Assembly: GCA_035530875.1 (NCBI GenBank)
Contig: DATKUB010000011.1
Location: 1 to 57,375, forward strand
Reading direction: 5' to 3'
DNA length: 57,375 nucleotides
From: JANXYY01 sp035530875
GTDB lineage: Bacteria > Actinomycetota > Actinomycetes > Nanopelagicales > Nanopelagicaceae
The notes beneath the pieces are model-generated. The model was not told the DNA's origin. It saw only the letters and a list, made by a program, of their open reading frames with translations, and ran no database searches. Position 1 is the stretch's first letter; each line of letters opens with the position of its first letter. Positions 26,260 through 34,447 of this stretch are shown in pieces. A program made the translations under genes and the position numbers.

Positions 26260-28644
26260 ATGTCTTTAGATGAAATCAAAATTGGCGGAATGGGCGCGAG
26301 CCGCCGCCGGGTCGAAGACAACCGTTTCATCCGCGGCAAGGGAAACTACGTCGACGACGTAGTCCTGCCGGGCATGCTGGACATGGAGATTGTGCGAAGC
26401 CCACTTGCGCACGCACGCATCAAATCGATAGACGTCAGCAAGGCTTGGGAGGTGCCAGGTGTCCGCCTGGTTCTCACCGGCGAGATGCTGGCGGCTCGTA
26501 ATCTCGGCTGGATGCCCACCCTCTCGTATGACACTCAGGCAGTTATGGCCACCGACAAGGTCCGCTTTCAAGGCCAAGAGGTAGCCGCCGTAATCGCCGA
26601 TGACCCTTACATTGCAAAAGATGCCTGCGAAAAAATTGTAATCGAATACGAGGCGCTGCCGGTCGTCGTCAACCCAACCCAGGCGATGGCACCGGGTGCC
26701 CCGCTCATCCGCGACGACAAGGAGAATCAGGCAGATAACAAGATCTTTGATTGGGAGGTTGGCGACAAGGAGGGAACCGACCGAGCTTTTGCGCAGGCCG
26801 ATCTGGTCTCAAAACTTGAACTTCACTACCCACGTTCGCATCCGTCTCCGATGGAGACGTGCGGTTCGATTGCGGACTTCGATCGTTCCACCGGCAAATT
26901 AACGGTTTACATGACCTCGCAAGCACCGCACATAATTCGAGCAGCGGTTGCTCTAGTGGCAGAGTTGCCGGAACACATGATTCGAATCATTTCACCAGAC
27001 CTTGGTGGCGGTTTCGGAAATAAGGTTCCCGTCTATCCAGGGTATGTAATCTCGATCCTCGCCTCCATCTTGACCGAACGTCCAGTCAAGTGGATCGATG
27101 ACCGGACCGGCAACTTGATCTCAACCCACTTCGCGCGAGACATTTACCTTCAGGGTGAGATGGCATTGCGCAAGGATGGAAAGATCCTTGGCGTTCGCAT
27201 GCACACGATCTCCGATCACGGCGCTTTTTTCTCTGATGCGCAGCCGAGCAAGTTCAAGATCGGACTCATGCACGCCGCGTTCGCTTGCTATGACATTCCG
27301 GTTGCGCACCTTACAGCGACAGGCACGTACACGAATAAGGCGCCGGGCGGTGTCGCCTACCGCTGCTCATTCCGGATAACGGAGGCGATGTTCTTCCAAG
27401 AGCGAATGGTTCAAGCGGCCGCTGATGACCTTGGAATCGACCAGGCGGCATTCCGTCGTCTTAACTTCGTTCGCAACGACGATTTCCCGCACCGCACTCC
27501 TTATGGCTTCCTGACCGACTCAGGTCAGTACGGAAAGTGTCTTGATGTGGGCCTTGAAGCAATTGGTTATCAGGACTTCTTAAAGGAGAAGGAAGAGGCA
27601 AAGAAGCGCGGACGACTCCTCGGCATTGGCATCTCAACGATGACGGAACCGCTCGGTGCCGGTAACAGTCGTGAGTACGACATCCTCGGCATCAAAATGT
27701 TCGACTCTGCCGAGTTGCGCGTCCATATGACTGGGAAGGCGATCTTGCGAACCGGGGCTAAGTCTCAGGGCCAGGGCCATGAGACCACGTGGGCGCAGAT
27801 CGTTGCCCACGAGTTGGGGATCCCCGCTGACGACATCGTCGTTGAGGAAGGCGATACCGATACTGCGCCATTCGGCATGGGAACCTACGCATCTCGAAGC
27901 ACTCCAGTTGCTGGGGCAGCGGTGGCGATGGTTGCTCGCAAAATTCGCGCCAAAGCTCGCAAGATTGCGGCTCACCTACTTGAGATATCTGAAGAAGATA
28001 TCGAATGGGAACTCGGTCGATTTTATGTACGTAGTTCACCGGATCGCGGCGTCACTATTCAAGAATGCGCGATGGCGGCCTACAGCAACATGCCAGATGG
28101 GATGGAGCCGGGTCTTGAGAACAACGCGTACTACGATCCGCCGAACCTGACTTGGCCATTTGCCTGCTACATCACAACTGTTGAAGTGGATCCAGAGACA
28201 GGGGTCTGGGATGTGCTCAAGGTTGTTGCGGTCGATGATTGTGGTGTTCGAATCAATCCGATGATCGTCGAAGGACAGATCATGGGAGGTCTCACCGAGG
28301 CCTACGCGATGGCTAGCATGCAGTTCATCACATTCGACGAAGAGGGCAACTGTGTCGGTTCGAACTACATGGATTACCTTCTGCCGACGGCCTGGGAGAC
28401 TCCGGGTTTCGAACTTCACGAAGTCGTCACTCCATGCCCACACCATCCGATCGGTGCAAAAGGAATTGGCGAATGCGCAACGGTCGGCGGCCCGGCCGCT
28501 TTCGTAAATGCAGTTTTGGACGCAATCAAGGACACCGGGGTTCGTAATATCGATATGCCGTTGTTGCCGGACCGCGTCTATGAAGCAATCCACACTCGCA
28601 AGGACATCTCGGGGGCTCCACCGGTCAAGGTAGACGCGGTATGA
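26260..28644 (+). CDS. coxL: CO dehydrogenase large (Mo-Cu) subunit CoxL, form I
   Basis: A 794-residue catalytic subunit of aerobic CO dehydrogenase. The active-site loop reads AYRCSFR with the copper-ligand cysteine at C369. This is the form I signature (AYXCSFR), which separates true CO dehydrogenases from form II relatives (AYRGAGR). The catalytic glutamate lies in GIGECATVGG (E738), and cofactor-contact segments such as DLGGGFGNK and QGQGHETTWAQI are present. It oxidises CO to CO2 and feeds electrons via CoxS and CoxM to the quinone pool. AGGAG precedes the start; the stop overlaps the next gene as ATGA. Confidence 0.98.
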   Translation: MSLDEIKIGGMGASRRRVEDNRFIRGKGNYVDDVVLPGMLDMEIVRSPLAHARIKSIDVSKAWEVPGVRLVLTGEMLAARNLGWMPTLSYDTQAVMATDKVRFQGQEVAAVIADDPYIAKDACEKIVIEYEALPVVVNPTQAMAPGAPLIRDDKENQADNKIFDWEVGDKEGTDRAFAQADLVSKLELHYPRSHPSPMETCGSIADFDRSTGKLTVYMTSQAPHIIRAAVALVAELPEHMIRIISPDLGGGFGNKVPVYPGYVISILASILTERPVKWIDDRTGNLISTHFARDIYLQGEMALRKDGKILGVRMHTISDHGAFFSDAQPSKFKIGLMHAAFACYDIPVAHLTATGTYTNKAPGGVAYRCSFRITEAMFFQERMVQAAADDLGIDQAAFRRLNFVRNDDFPHRTPYGFLTDSGQYGKCLDVGLEAIGYQDFLKEKEEAKKRGRLLGIGISTMTEPLGAGNSREYDILGIKMFDSAELRVHMTGKAILRTGAKSQGQGHETTWAQIVAHELGIPADDIVVEEGDTDTAPFGMGTYASRSTPVAGAAVAMVARKIRAKARKIAAHLLEISEEDIEWELGRFYVRSSPDRGVTIQECAMAAYSNMPDGMEPGLENNAYYDPPNLTWPFACYITTVEVDPETGVWDVLKVVAVDDCGVRINPMIVEGQIMGGLTEAYAMASMQFITFDEEGNCVGSNYMDYLLPTAWETPGFELHEVVTPCPHHPIGAKGIGECATVGGPAAFVNAVLDAIKDTGVRNIDMPLLPDRVYEAIHTRKDISGAPPVKVDAV

Positions 28645-29600
28645 GCAGAGGTTCGCTTGAAGGATGGAGCGTCATTGAACGGGCGATGGAATTGGCCAAG
28701 CTTGGCGAATCCTTCGTCATGGCAACCGTCGTGTGGCGCCAAGGCCCGTCTTCAGGACAGATGAGTTCACGCGCCATAGTTACCGAAGCAGGGGAAATTC
28801 ACGGTTGGATTGGTGGCGCCTGCGCGGAGCCGGTCATCATCCGAGAAGCACAGCGAGTATTGGAAGAAGGCCAACCAAAACTCATCTGGCTTGGTCAGGC
28901 AGATGAATTCAATGGCGTCCATGTTCCAAATGGCGTAGTCACTATTCCCATCTCTTGCCAGAGCGACGGCGCCCTTCAGATCTACATCGAGCCAATGCAA
29001 TTTGCGCCAAAGCTAGTCATTATCGGTCGATCGCCCATGGCGCTTACCTTGACGACGCTCGCCGAGGATATTGATTGGAATGTCGAACTTGTGGACGGTA
29101 ACGATTTCACGAGCTCGATGGTGACTCCGACGACGATCGTTATCGTGGCAACTCAAGGCCACGGCGACGAAGAGGTGATTGAAAAAGCGCTGGTAAACGC
29201 TCCGGGCTATCTTGGCGTCGTCGCTTCCCGCCGAAGAGGCGAACTCATTTTGGATTACCTTGCCAATCGCGGCCTGGCAAAGGATGTTCTTGAACGTGTC
29301 CGAGTACCTGTCGGGCTAGACCTAGGTCATACGTCGCACCGCGAGGTTGCCGTATCAATCTTGGCCGAGCTCGTACAACTTCGTGCTTCGAGTAAGTTAG
29401 CGAATACCGTTGCCACCGCGTCATCCGCAGTAGCGCCAGTTGAGATTCTTGACCGGGTCTGCGGAATGATCGTAAAAGCTGAAATCTCTAATTACCCCTT
29501 TGAATATGAAGGCAACACTTATTACTTCTGCTGTGCTGGTTGCCGCACTTCATTTGAAAAAGATCCAGTCTCGTATCTCGCACAGGAGGCGACATGCTGA
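28641..29600 (+). CDS. XdhC-like protein fused to a C-terminal YHS domain
   Basis: A 319-residue protein. Residues 10-75 are a divergent XdhC N-terminal domain, in which the usual GGCVEG motif reads GGACAEP. Residues 120-250 are the Rossmann XdhC domain (KLVIIGRSPMALTLTTL, GYLGVVASRRRGE). Residues 270-314 are a YHS domain (RVCGM, YYFCCAGC, FEKDPVSYL; C274, C297, C298, C301), a small fold that binds metals, often copper. Since the CO dehydrogenase active site needs both molybdenum cofactor and copper, the fusion suggests a maturation factor delivering both. It overlaps coxL and coxG. Confidence 0.9.
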   Translation: MSRGSLEGWSVIERAMELAKLGESFVMATVVWRQGPSSGQMSSRAIVTEAGEIHGWIGGACAEPVIIREAQRVLEEGQPKLIWLGQADEFNGVHVPNGVVTIPISCQSDGALQIYIEPMQFAPKLVIIGRSPMALTLTTLAEDIDWNVELVDGNDFTSSMVTPTTIVIVATQGHGDEEVIEKALVNAPGYLGVVASRRRGELILDYLANRGLAKDVLERVRVPVGLDLGHTSHREVAVSILAELVQLRASSKLANTVATASSAVAPVEILDRVCGMIVKAEISNYPFEYEGNTYYFCCAGCRTSFEKDPVSYLAQEATC

Positions 29601-30181
29601 TCACCCAAACCGTAGACGTAGGACAACCACTAGCAATGGTGTGGGATTTTTTCGGCGACATCCCACAGGTCGCGGCGTGCCTGCCCGGCGCCAACCTCAC
29701 AAAAGAGGTCGGCGAGAATCAGTACGAGGGTGATGTGGTTATAAAGGCCGGCCCAGTGAAACTTGAATTTGCGGGTGCTGCTGAGATCAAAGATCGAAAC
29801 GAATCGACAAAAACTCTGCAGGTGGCTGCCTCGGGTTCAGACAAGAAGGGTCGTGGTGCAGCAAGCATGGTGCTTACAGCGGCACTGACCCCAGCTGGTA
29901 GTGGAACGAAGGTAAAGATTTCTCTGGATCTCCAGATTTCGGGTGCGGCGGCTCAATACGGCCGTGGCATGGTCTCGGACGTAACCGCCGTTCTCATCAG
30001 TCAATTTGCGGCAACAATGCAGAGTCGCCTGACCGCAATCTCACAGGGCTTAGATCCCAACCAAGTTGCTGGCCCAAAACCAGCCAGCGGACTGATGCTT
30101 GGACTACAGGCTACGGGTATGGCCCTAAAGCGCGTGTTCAACCGCTTCTTCTTACCTTACAAACCACAACCGAGCCGATAG
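29594..30181 (+). CDS. coxG: CO dehydrogenase subunit G (CoxG), SRPBCC fold
   Basis: A 195-residue SRPBCC/START-like protein. It has the CoxG start PLAMVWDFFGDIPQVAACLPG and the middle segment KAGPVKLEFAGAAEI. Residues after about 160 are a separate tail ending in an amphipathic, basic helix (GMALKRVFNRFFLPYK) likely to touch the membrane. CoxG proteins bind menaquinone and bring it to CO dehydrogenase. It starts within the end of the XdhC-YHS gene and is followed at 12 bp by the first of five small membrane protein genes. Confidence 0.94.
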   Translation: MLITQTVDVGQPLAMVWDFFGDIPQVAACLPGANLTKEVGENQYEGDVVIKAGPVKLEFAGAAEIKDRNESTKTLQVAASGSDKKGRGAASMVLTAALTPAGSGTKVKISLDLQISGAAAQYGRGMVSDVTAVLISQFAATMQSRLTAISQGLDPNQVAGPKPASGLMLGLQATGMALKRVFNRFFLPYKPQPSR

Positions 30182-30193
30182 AGAGGATTTCTT

Positions 30194-30448
30194 ATGACGC
30201 TTTGGGGAATTGGCAACATCATCCTTCTAGTGGTGATTGTTCCTGTGCTGGTTGCCTTGCTCAACCTCGTGCTCGGAGCCCTCGAACGAATTCGAGGTGC
30301 CGCTGATGACGCGCTAGCCGGCGGGGTCGCGCTCATCGGGGAACTCGGAACCACGCCTGAACTACTTGCAAAAACTGATGCGGTTATTGCTGATGTCGCC
30401 AACGGTGCCGTGCGATATGCCGGATCCGTCGCAAAGTTACTGGGATAG
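30194..30448 (+). CDS. Small one-helix membrane protein 1 of the cox operon
   Basis: An 84-residue protein with one transmembrane helix at about residues 5-27 (IILLVVIVPVLVALLNLVLG) and a soluble helical tail (TTPELLAKTDAVIADVANGA). AGAGAGGA precedes the ATG. No known family. The tail aligns with that of protein 4: the pattern T-x-E/A-L-x2-K-T-x2-A-V recurs in both. It is 12 bp after coxG, in a run of five similar genes, so a role with CO dehydrogenase at the membrane is likely. Confidence 0.75.
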   Translation: MTLWGIGNIILLVVIVPVLVALLNLVLGALERIRGAADDALAGGVALIGELGTTPELLAKTDAVIADVANGAVRYAGSVAKLLG

Positions 30449-30460
30449 GGGAGAGGAAAA

Positions 30461-30688
30461 ATGCAAACCGCCGCCATCGTAACCCTGGTGCTCGCGACGC
30501 TCATTATCGCCGCCGCTGCGCTTGGGCTCACTCGTGTCATCTTCCATCTGCGAGCCGTCGTGAAAACGCTCAACGCCCTAGATGGAGGGGTCCAAGTCAT
30601 CGTTGCAAAGACCAGCACCGTTCCGACGGTGCTGCCATCCGTCAATGAAAGCCTCAAGCCCGTTCGCGATTTCTGCGAAGCGATTTAG
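30461..30688 (+). CDS. Small one-helix membrane protein 2 of the cox operon
   Basis: A 75-residue protein with a transmembrane helix at about residues 4-27 and a helical tail rich in valine and leucine (VVKTLNALDGGVQVI, VPTVLPSVNESLKPV). GGGGAGAGG precedes the ATG. No known family. Size and layout match the neighbours: short N-terminus, one helix, roughly 45-residue tail. A single cysteine lies near the C-terminus. Confidence 0.75.
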   Translation: MQTAAIVTLVLATLIIAAAALGLTRVIFHLRAVVKTLNALDGGVQVIVAKTSTVPTVLPSVNESLKPVRDFCEAI

Positions 30689-30701
30689 GAAAGTGAATCA
30701 A

Positions 30702-30962
30702 ATGGATCTAGCTTCGGCATCAACTACTGGCTGGACGATCGGCTATGCCATCGGCATCGTCGTAGTTCTTGTGGTCGTTGCACTGGTCGTACCAATTCTC
30801 TTGCTGGCCAAGAAGATCGGCGGGCAAGCCCAGAGCATCAACAATGGACTCTTAGGCGCGGTTCATAACACCGCAGCCCTGAAGGAACTGAATACGACAA
30901 TCGAGTCGGCTTGGTCCATCGTCGATGGACTGCGTCGAGGACGTACGAAGTTGGGAGGCTGA
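30702..30962 (+). CDS. Small one-helix membrane protein 3 of the cox operon
   Basis: An 86-residue protein with a transmembrane helix at about residues 12-37 (GIVVVLVVVALVVPILLLA) and a tail KKIGGQAQSINNGLLGAVHN that continues NTAALKELNTTIESAW. ATG 30702 follows GGAAAGTG; the longer frame from 30582 would overlap protein 2 and is rejected. The NTAAL segment echoes NTALI in protein 4. The C-terminus is basic. No known family. Confidence 0.75.
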   Translation: MDLASASTTGWTIGYAIGIVVVLVVVALVVPILLLAKKIGGQAQSINNGLLGAVHNTAALKELNTTIESAWSIVDGLRRGRTKLGG

Positions 30963-30964
30963 TT

Positions 30965-31255
30965 ATGGGCTCGACTGGTTTGACTTCAACTCAGGAGCAC
31001 CTTTGGTGGGGAGCCATCATCGCCGGATTTGTGGTGGTGCTTGCCGTTGCGGCTCTTCTCACGATGCTGGTGGTGCTGGTGCGCACAATTGATCACCGAG
31101 TATCGGCAATCAAAGAGACCTTAAAGCAGGCCGAAGCAAACACATCCAACACAGCACTCATCAGTAAAACTGGTGATGCAGTGGATGGTGTGCTCGCTGA
31201 AGGTCTTGAACATCACCTCTTCCTTGGCCGAGTTCTTGAAAAGGTGCGCTCATGA
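30965..31255 (+). CDS. Small one-helix membrane protein 4 of the cox operon
   Basis: A 96-residue protein with a transmembrane helix at about residues 15-39 (IIAGFVVVLAVAALLTMLVV) and a helical tail with NTALISKTGDAVDGVLAEGL. ATG 30965 follows GGGAGG and lies two bases after the previous stop. Its stop overlaps the start of protein 5 (ATGA), so the pair is translationally coupled. No known family. Confidence 0.76.
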   Translation: MGSTGLTSTQEHLWWGAIIAGFVVVLAVAALLTMLVVLVRTIDHRVSAIKETLKQAEANTSNTALISKTGDAVDGVLAEGLEHHLFLGRVLEKVRS

Positions 31256-31611
31256 GAACGCTCGTAGTCCTTAGCGTCGTCGACATCGTTCTGCTTATCG
31301 CGGGACTTGCGATTTATCTCTACATAGTCGGCACCCAATTGGCCAAGGTAGCTACGAACCTTGAAGAGGCGGCCGACTTGGTCTGGCAGGTGAAGTCGAA
31401 TGCCGAAGTCATTGAATCGGGCGTGGAGCGGATTAATAGCACAGGCAACGTGGTTGCCGGAGCGCTCCCGCTTCTTTACGGAATGGCTGAAGGCATCGTT
31501 GTAGGAGCCACCTACAAGCCGTCTACGGCCGAGCGGGAACCGGCCCGTCCCGCGATGGGAACCAGGCGGTCTCGTCAATTATTTGGCGTTGGGTTCAAGA
31601 CACCAAGTTAA
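31252..31611 (+). CDS. Small one-helix membrane protein 5 of the cox operon
   Basis: A 119-residue protein, the longest of the five. The transmembrane helix spans about residues 3-26 (VVLSVVDIVLLIAGLAIYLY). It is followed by a helical stretch (LAKVATNLEEAADLVWQVKS, then VIESGVERINSTGNVVAG), a second weakly hydrophobic patch (ALPLLYGMAEGIVVGA) and a basic tail. It is the last gene of the cox structural operon; the next gene is convergent. Confidence 0.76.
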   Translation: MRTLVVLSVVDIVLLIAGLAIYLYIVGTQLAKVATNLEEAADLVWQVKSNAEVIESGVERINSTGNVVAGALPLLYGMAEGIVVGATYKPSTAEREPARPAMGTRRSRQLFGVGFKTPS

Positions 31612-31645
31612 TTAACCCGCGCCATAACGAATTAGCCCGGACTAT

Positions 31646-32086
31646 CTAGCCGCTTCTGTTCGGGTCCCGGTCTGTGGTTAGCGGGCCGGTGGTAGGAGCG
31701 GAATATTCGCCGATCCATTCGGCTTTCCAAGCCTGGTCATATTTTTCCAAGTTACAACTCGGTTTATAGGCAGCCATCAACTCACGAGCAATTTGTTCAC
31801 GATGCGAGCGAAGGCCGCCCAGAACCTCATAAAAACAAACATGAAGATTCCACTTGCTGCCGGCCCGTTCGATCCAGGTGGGCGCGTGGCGATGCTTCAG
31901 CGGAAAGTTCTCTTTTGATAAGTCGTCCGAGTGGCCAACATAGATGACGGCAAATTCTTGGGGCTTGGTTTCCGGATTGGGCTTGAACATGATTGCGTAG
32001 ACCGCAGAAACCTTCGGTGCGCTCCAACCAACGAGGACGCGAGGTCCTTCGAAGGGGTATCCAGCTTGTGAGCCGAGTCGAATCAC
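31646..32086 (-). CDS. GIY-YIG-like protein in the coxDE operon
   Basis: A 146-residue protein with a GIY-YIG-like core: the paired strands VYAIMF (residues 29-34) and VIYVGHSDDL (48-57), a later HR/H region, and HREQIARELMAAYKPSCN, which matches the end of the fold with its glutamate. The family includes endonucleases (UvrC, intron enzymes) and small relatives of unknown use. It is the last gene of a minus-strand operon and overlaps the 95-residue gene as ATGA. A job in CO metabolism is not obvious; the location may be chance or a link not yet described. Confidence 0.7.
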   Translation of the reverse strand: MIRLGSQAGYPFEGPRVLVGWSAPKVSAVYAIMFKPNPETKPQEFAVIYVGHSDDLSKENFPLKHRHAPTWIERAGSKWNLHVCFYEVLGGLRSHREQIARELMAAYKPSCNLEKYDQAWKAEWIGEYSAPTTGPLTTDRDPNRSG

Positions 32087-32370
32087 TCGTCGGCATCCTC
32101 TAAATCATCAATCTCACTGATCGTCTCTGCTCGAGTAACGGGCCATTGTGGAAGTCCAGCTCTCGCTGCTGCATCCACGAATGCCGGGATTGCGAGATCT
32201 ACAGCGTCATCGGAGTTAGGAGCTTCAACGATGATTTGGGCACCGTATGCCATGCTGCCGGCTCCACTGGCGATGCCATTCAAGACGGCAACAGCATCCG
32301 CGAGCTCAACAACTTCCGCGAGTGTGATCTCTCGATCGCCCTCGGCAATGACTGACACGCTGAATCTCAT
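32083..32370 (-). CDS. 95-residue protein of unknown function in the coxDE operon
   Basis: A small acidic protein with segments EGDREITLAEVVELADAVA and GAQIIVEAPNSDDAV that suggest an alpha/beta fold. No family recognised. It sits 32 bp after coxE and overlaps the GIY-YIG-like gene by four bases, so it is translated with it. The C-terminus is rich in aspartate and glutamate. Cytoplasmic; function unknown. Confidence 0.7.
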   Translation of the reverse strand: MRFSVSVIAEGDREITLAEVVELADAVAVLNGIASGAGSMAYGAQIIVEAPNSDDAVDLAIPAFVDAAARAGLPQWPVTRAETISEIDDLEDADE

Positions 32371-32402
32371 CGTCTCTTCCTACCTCTCGTCGTCAGGGCT
32401 AG

Positions 32403-33533
32403 TCATCGCAGAGCGCTGAGTGTTTGGCTGAAATCTTCCAGGCTCCTCAAATTATGTCCAGAAACTATCGCATCGATATAGGGTTCGGAGACCATCATGG
32501 CGAGTGTGCTCGGCCGGAAATCGGAATTATCTCCCTTGTGGGGATTCATCCAAACAATGCGGTGACATAGGCGCGATAGCCGTTCAATGGCGCCGGCTAG
32601 AACTTCGGGATCACCTCGATCCAATCCATCCGAACAGATTACAACTATCGATCCTCGACTCATTCCGCGGCGGCCCCACTCACGAATAAACGCTTGGAGT
32701 GAATCCCCAATGCGAGTGCCACCTTCCCAATCAAAAACCATCTGTGCAGCAAGGCTCATTGCCTCATCTGGGCGCCGGCGATTGAGGGTTCGAGTAATGC
32801 GCGTGAGCCTTGTTCCGAAGCAGAAAACTTCTACCTGGCCGGCCGCTCGGCGTACCGAGTACGCGAATTGGAGCAAGTTTCGCGAGTAGTCGGCCATCGA
32901 GCCTGATACGTCAAGGATGAGAACCAGCGGACGGACTCGAAGCTTCCGTCTTGAAAAGTACAGATCGTTCGGTTCGCCATGTGAGCGCATTGTCTCCAGC
33001 ACCATCTTACGCAGGTGGATCTGAAGGCCAGCGGTGGCAGCCACTCTCCGCCGGGTGCGCCTACGCGGTGGAGTTAGTTTTATGCTCCTCATGATTCGAC
33101 GCAATGCGGCCAGTTCTTCTTGGGTGCAATTTGAGAAGGCCTTGTTCCGCCAGATCTCAGAAGTGGAGGCCATGAGGCCCATTTTTGTTTCCTCTTCACC
33201 TGAAGCTGGCGTACTCAGTTCAGGTGAGGGGACCTCCAGTACTGCTTCTGAATTTGAAGTTGTCTTCATTTTGAGTTTCGGTTCGTTGTCGCCGCCTAAT
33301 TCTTCGTTAAGGAAGAATCGACGAAAAACACTGTCGTAAACGGGGATGTGATCTCGACGGGCGATTAACGTAGCTCGCCCTGCCCAGTAAACATCGAGAA
33401 TATCGGAAGGATTGAGCAAAGCGACGCTTTCGCAGTAGGACATGACGTTATCGGAGCCGATTGGGATGCCCGCATCGCGAAGATTGCGTCCGAAATCGAC
33501 GAAGAGTTCGACAAAGTCTTCGTCGTCAGACAC
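32403..33533 (-). CDS. coxE: CoxE-like von Willebrand factor A protein
   Basis: A 376-residue protein with a C-terminal VWA domain. The metal-ion site DVSGSMADYSRN is intact, and the following GGTRIGDSL and CSDGLDRGDPE match CoxE. CoxE works with the AAA+ protein CoxD in building the copper-sulfur part of the CO dehydrogenase active site. The start overlaps coxD by eight bases. The structural genes are on the opposite strand, convergent with this operon. The middle, with an arginine-rich segment (TPPRRRTRRRVA), links the N-terminal and VWA parts. Confidence 0.95.
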   Translation of the reverse strand: MSDDEDFVELFVDFGRNLRDAGIPIGSDNVMSYCESVALLNPSDILDVYWAGRATLIARRDHIPVYDSVFRRFFLNEELGGDNEPKLKMKTTSNSEAVLEVPSPELSTPASGEEETKMGLMASTSEIWRNKAFSNCTQEELAALRRIMRSIKLTPPRRRTRRRVAATAGLQIHLRKMVLETMRSHGEPNDLYFSRRKLRVRPLVLILDVSGSMADYSRNLLQFAYSVRRAAGQVEVFCFGTRLTRITRTLNRRRPDEAMSLAAQMVFDWEGGTRIGDSLQAFIREWGRRGMSRGSIVVICSDGLDRGDPEVLAGAIERLSRLCHRIVWMNPHKGDNSDFRPSTLAMMVSEPYIDAIVSGHNLRSLEDFSQTLSALR

Positions 33534-34413
33534 CAGAGACGATTCCCTCGAGGTTACTGCTGGCTAATTCGAGATCTTCCTTATCCTTGATCACCGCTCC
33601 AAGGGTGTCTTGGGCGCTTTGGATATCTAAATCTTCGGCGTCAATGACCTTTAAAGCTTCTACCCAGTCAAGTGTCTCTGCTACGCCAGGCGGTTTGACG
33701 AGTTCCATATCGCGCAGCCGGTTTACGGCGGCCACAACCTTGATTGCCAACATGGTCGAAACTTCTGGGATTCGAGTGCGAACGATTTCGACTTCGCGCT
33801 CAAGGTCTGGAAATCCAATCCAGTTGTAGATGCATCGGCGCTTCAACGCATCATGTAGTTCTCTGGTTCGATTTGAAGTAAGGATTACGATCGGACGGGA
33901 TTGCGCCTTAACAGTTCCAATCTCTGGAATGGTGATCTGGAAATCCGAGAGCAGCTCAAGAAGAAAGGCTTCAAACTCGTCATCGGCTCGATCGATTTCG
34001 TCAATGAGAAGAACACATTGGTCACCAGCCCGAATTGCTTCCAGAAGCGGTCGCTCTAAGAGGAACTTGGGGCCGAATAATTTATCTACCGCGTTATCGT
34101 CTAGATCTTTCTCGGATAGGGCGCGTATTTGAAGCATTTGGCGCGCATAATCCCATTCGTACAGGGATTGGTTGGTATCGATACCTTCATAACATTGCAG
34201 CCTGATCAATTTCCGGTCGAAAATTGTGGCGAGCGTCGTAGCCAGTTCAGTTTTGCCGACACCAACTTCACCTTCAAGTAGCAGTGGGCGCCCTAGCGAA
34301 AGAGAGATAAAAATAGTGGTTGCCAGGCCTCGGTCGGCTATGTATCCGGCTAAGCGGAGAGAATCGGTCAGTTGTTCAACGGAATCCGGAAGCGGGGCAG
34401 AGGTGTTAGTCAC
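33526..34413 (-). CDS. coxD: CoxD-like MoxR AAA+ ATPase
   Basis: A 295-residue AAA+ protein. The Walker A (GEVGVGKTELA), Walker B (LLIDEIDRAD) and sensor (LTSNRTRELHDALKRRC) segments are clear. CoxD is the ATP-dependent chaperone that, with CoxE, completes the Mo-Cu active site. GTG 34413 is chosen because GGTGGA precedes it; a TTG at 34464 would give 312 residues and overlap the upstream small gene by 17 bases. Confidence 0.95.
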   Translation of the reverse strand: MTNTSAPLPDSVEQLTDSLRLAGYIADRGLATTIFISLSLGRPLLLEGEVGVGKTELATTLATIFDRKLIRLQCYEGIDTNQSLYEWDYARQMLQIRALSEKDLDDNAVDKLFGPKFLLERPLLEAIRAGDQCVLLIDEIDRADDEFEAFLLELLSDFQITIPEIGTVKAQSRPIVILTSNRTRELHDALKRRCIYNWIGFPDLEREVEIVRTRIPEVSTMLAIKVVAAVNRLRDMELVKPPGVAETLDWVEALKVIDAEDLDIQSAQDTLGAVIKDKEDLELASSNLEGIVSGV

Positions 34414-34447
34414 AGATCCACCGTTCCGGTATCCACCAATCTCAACG

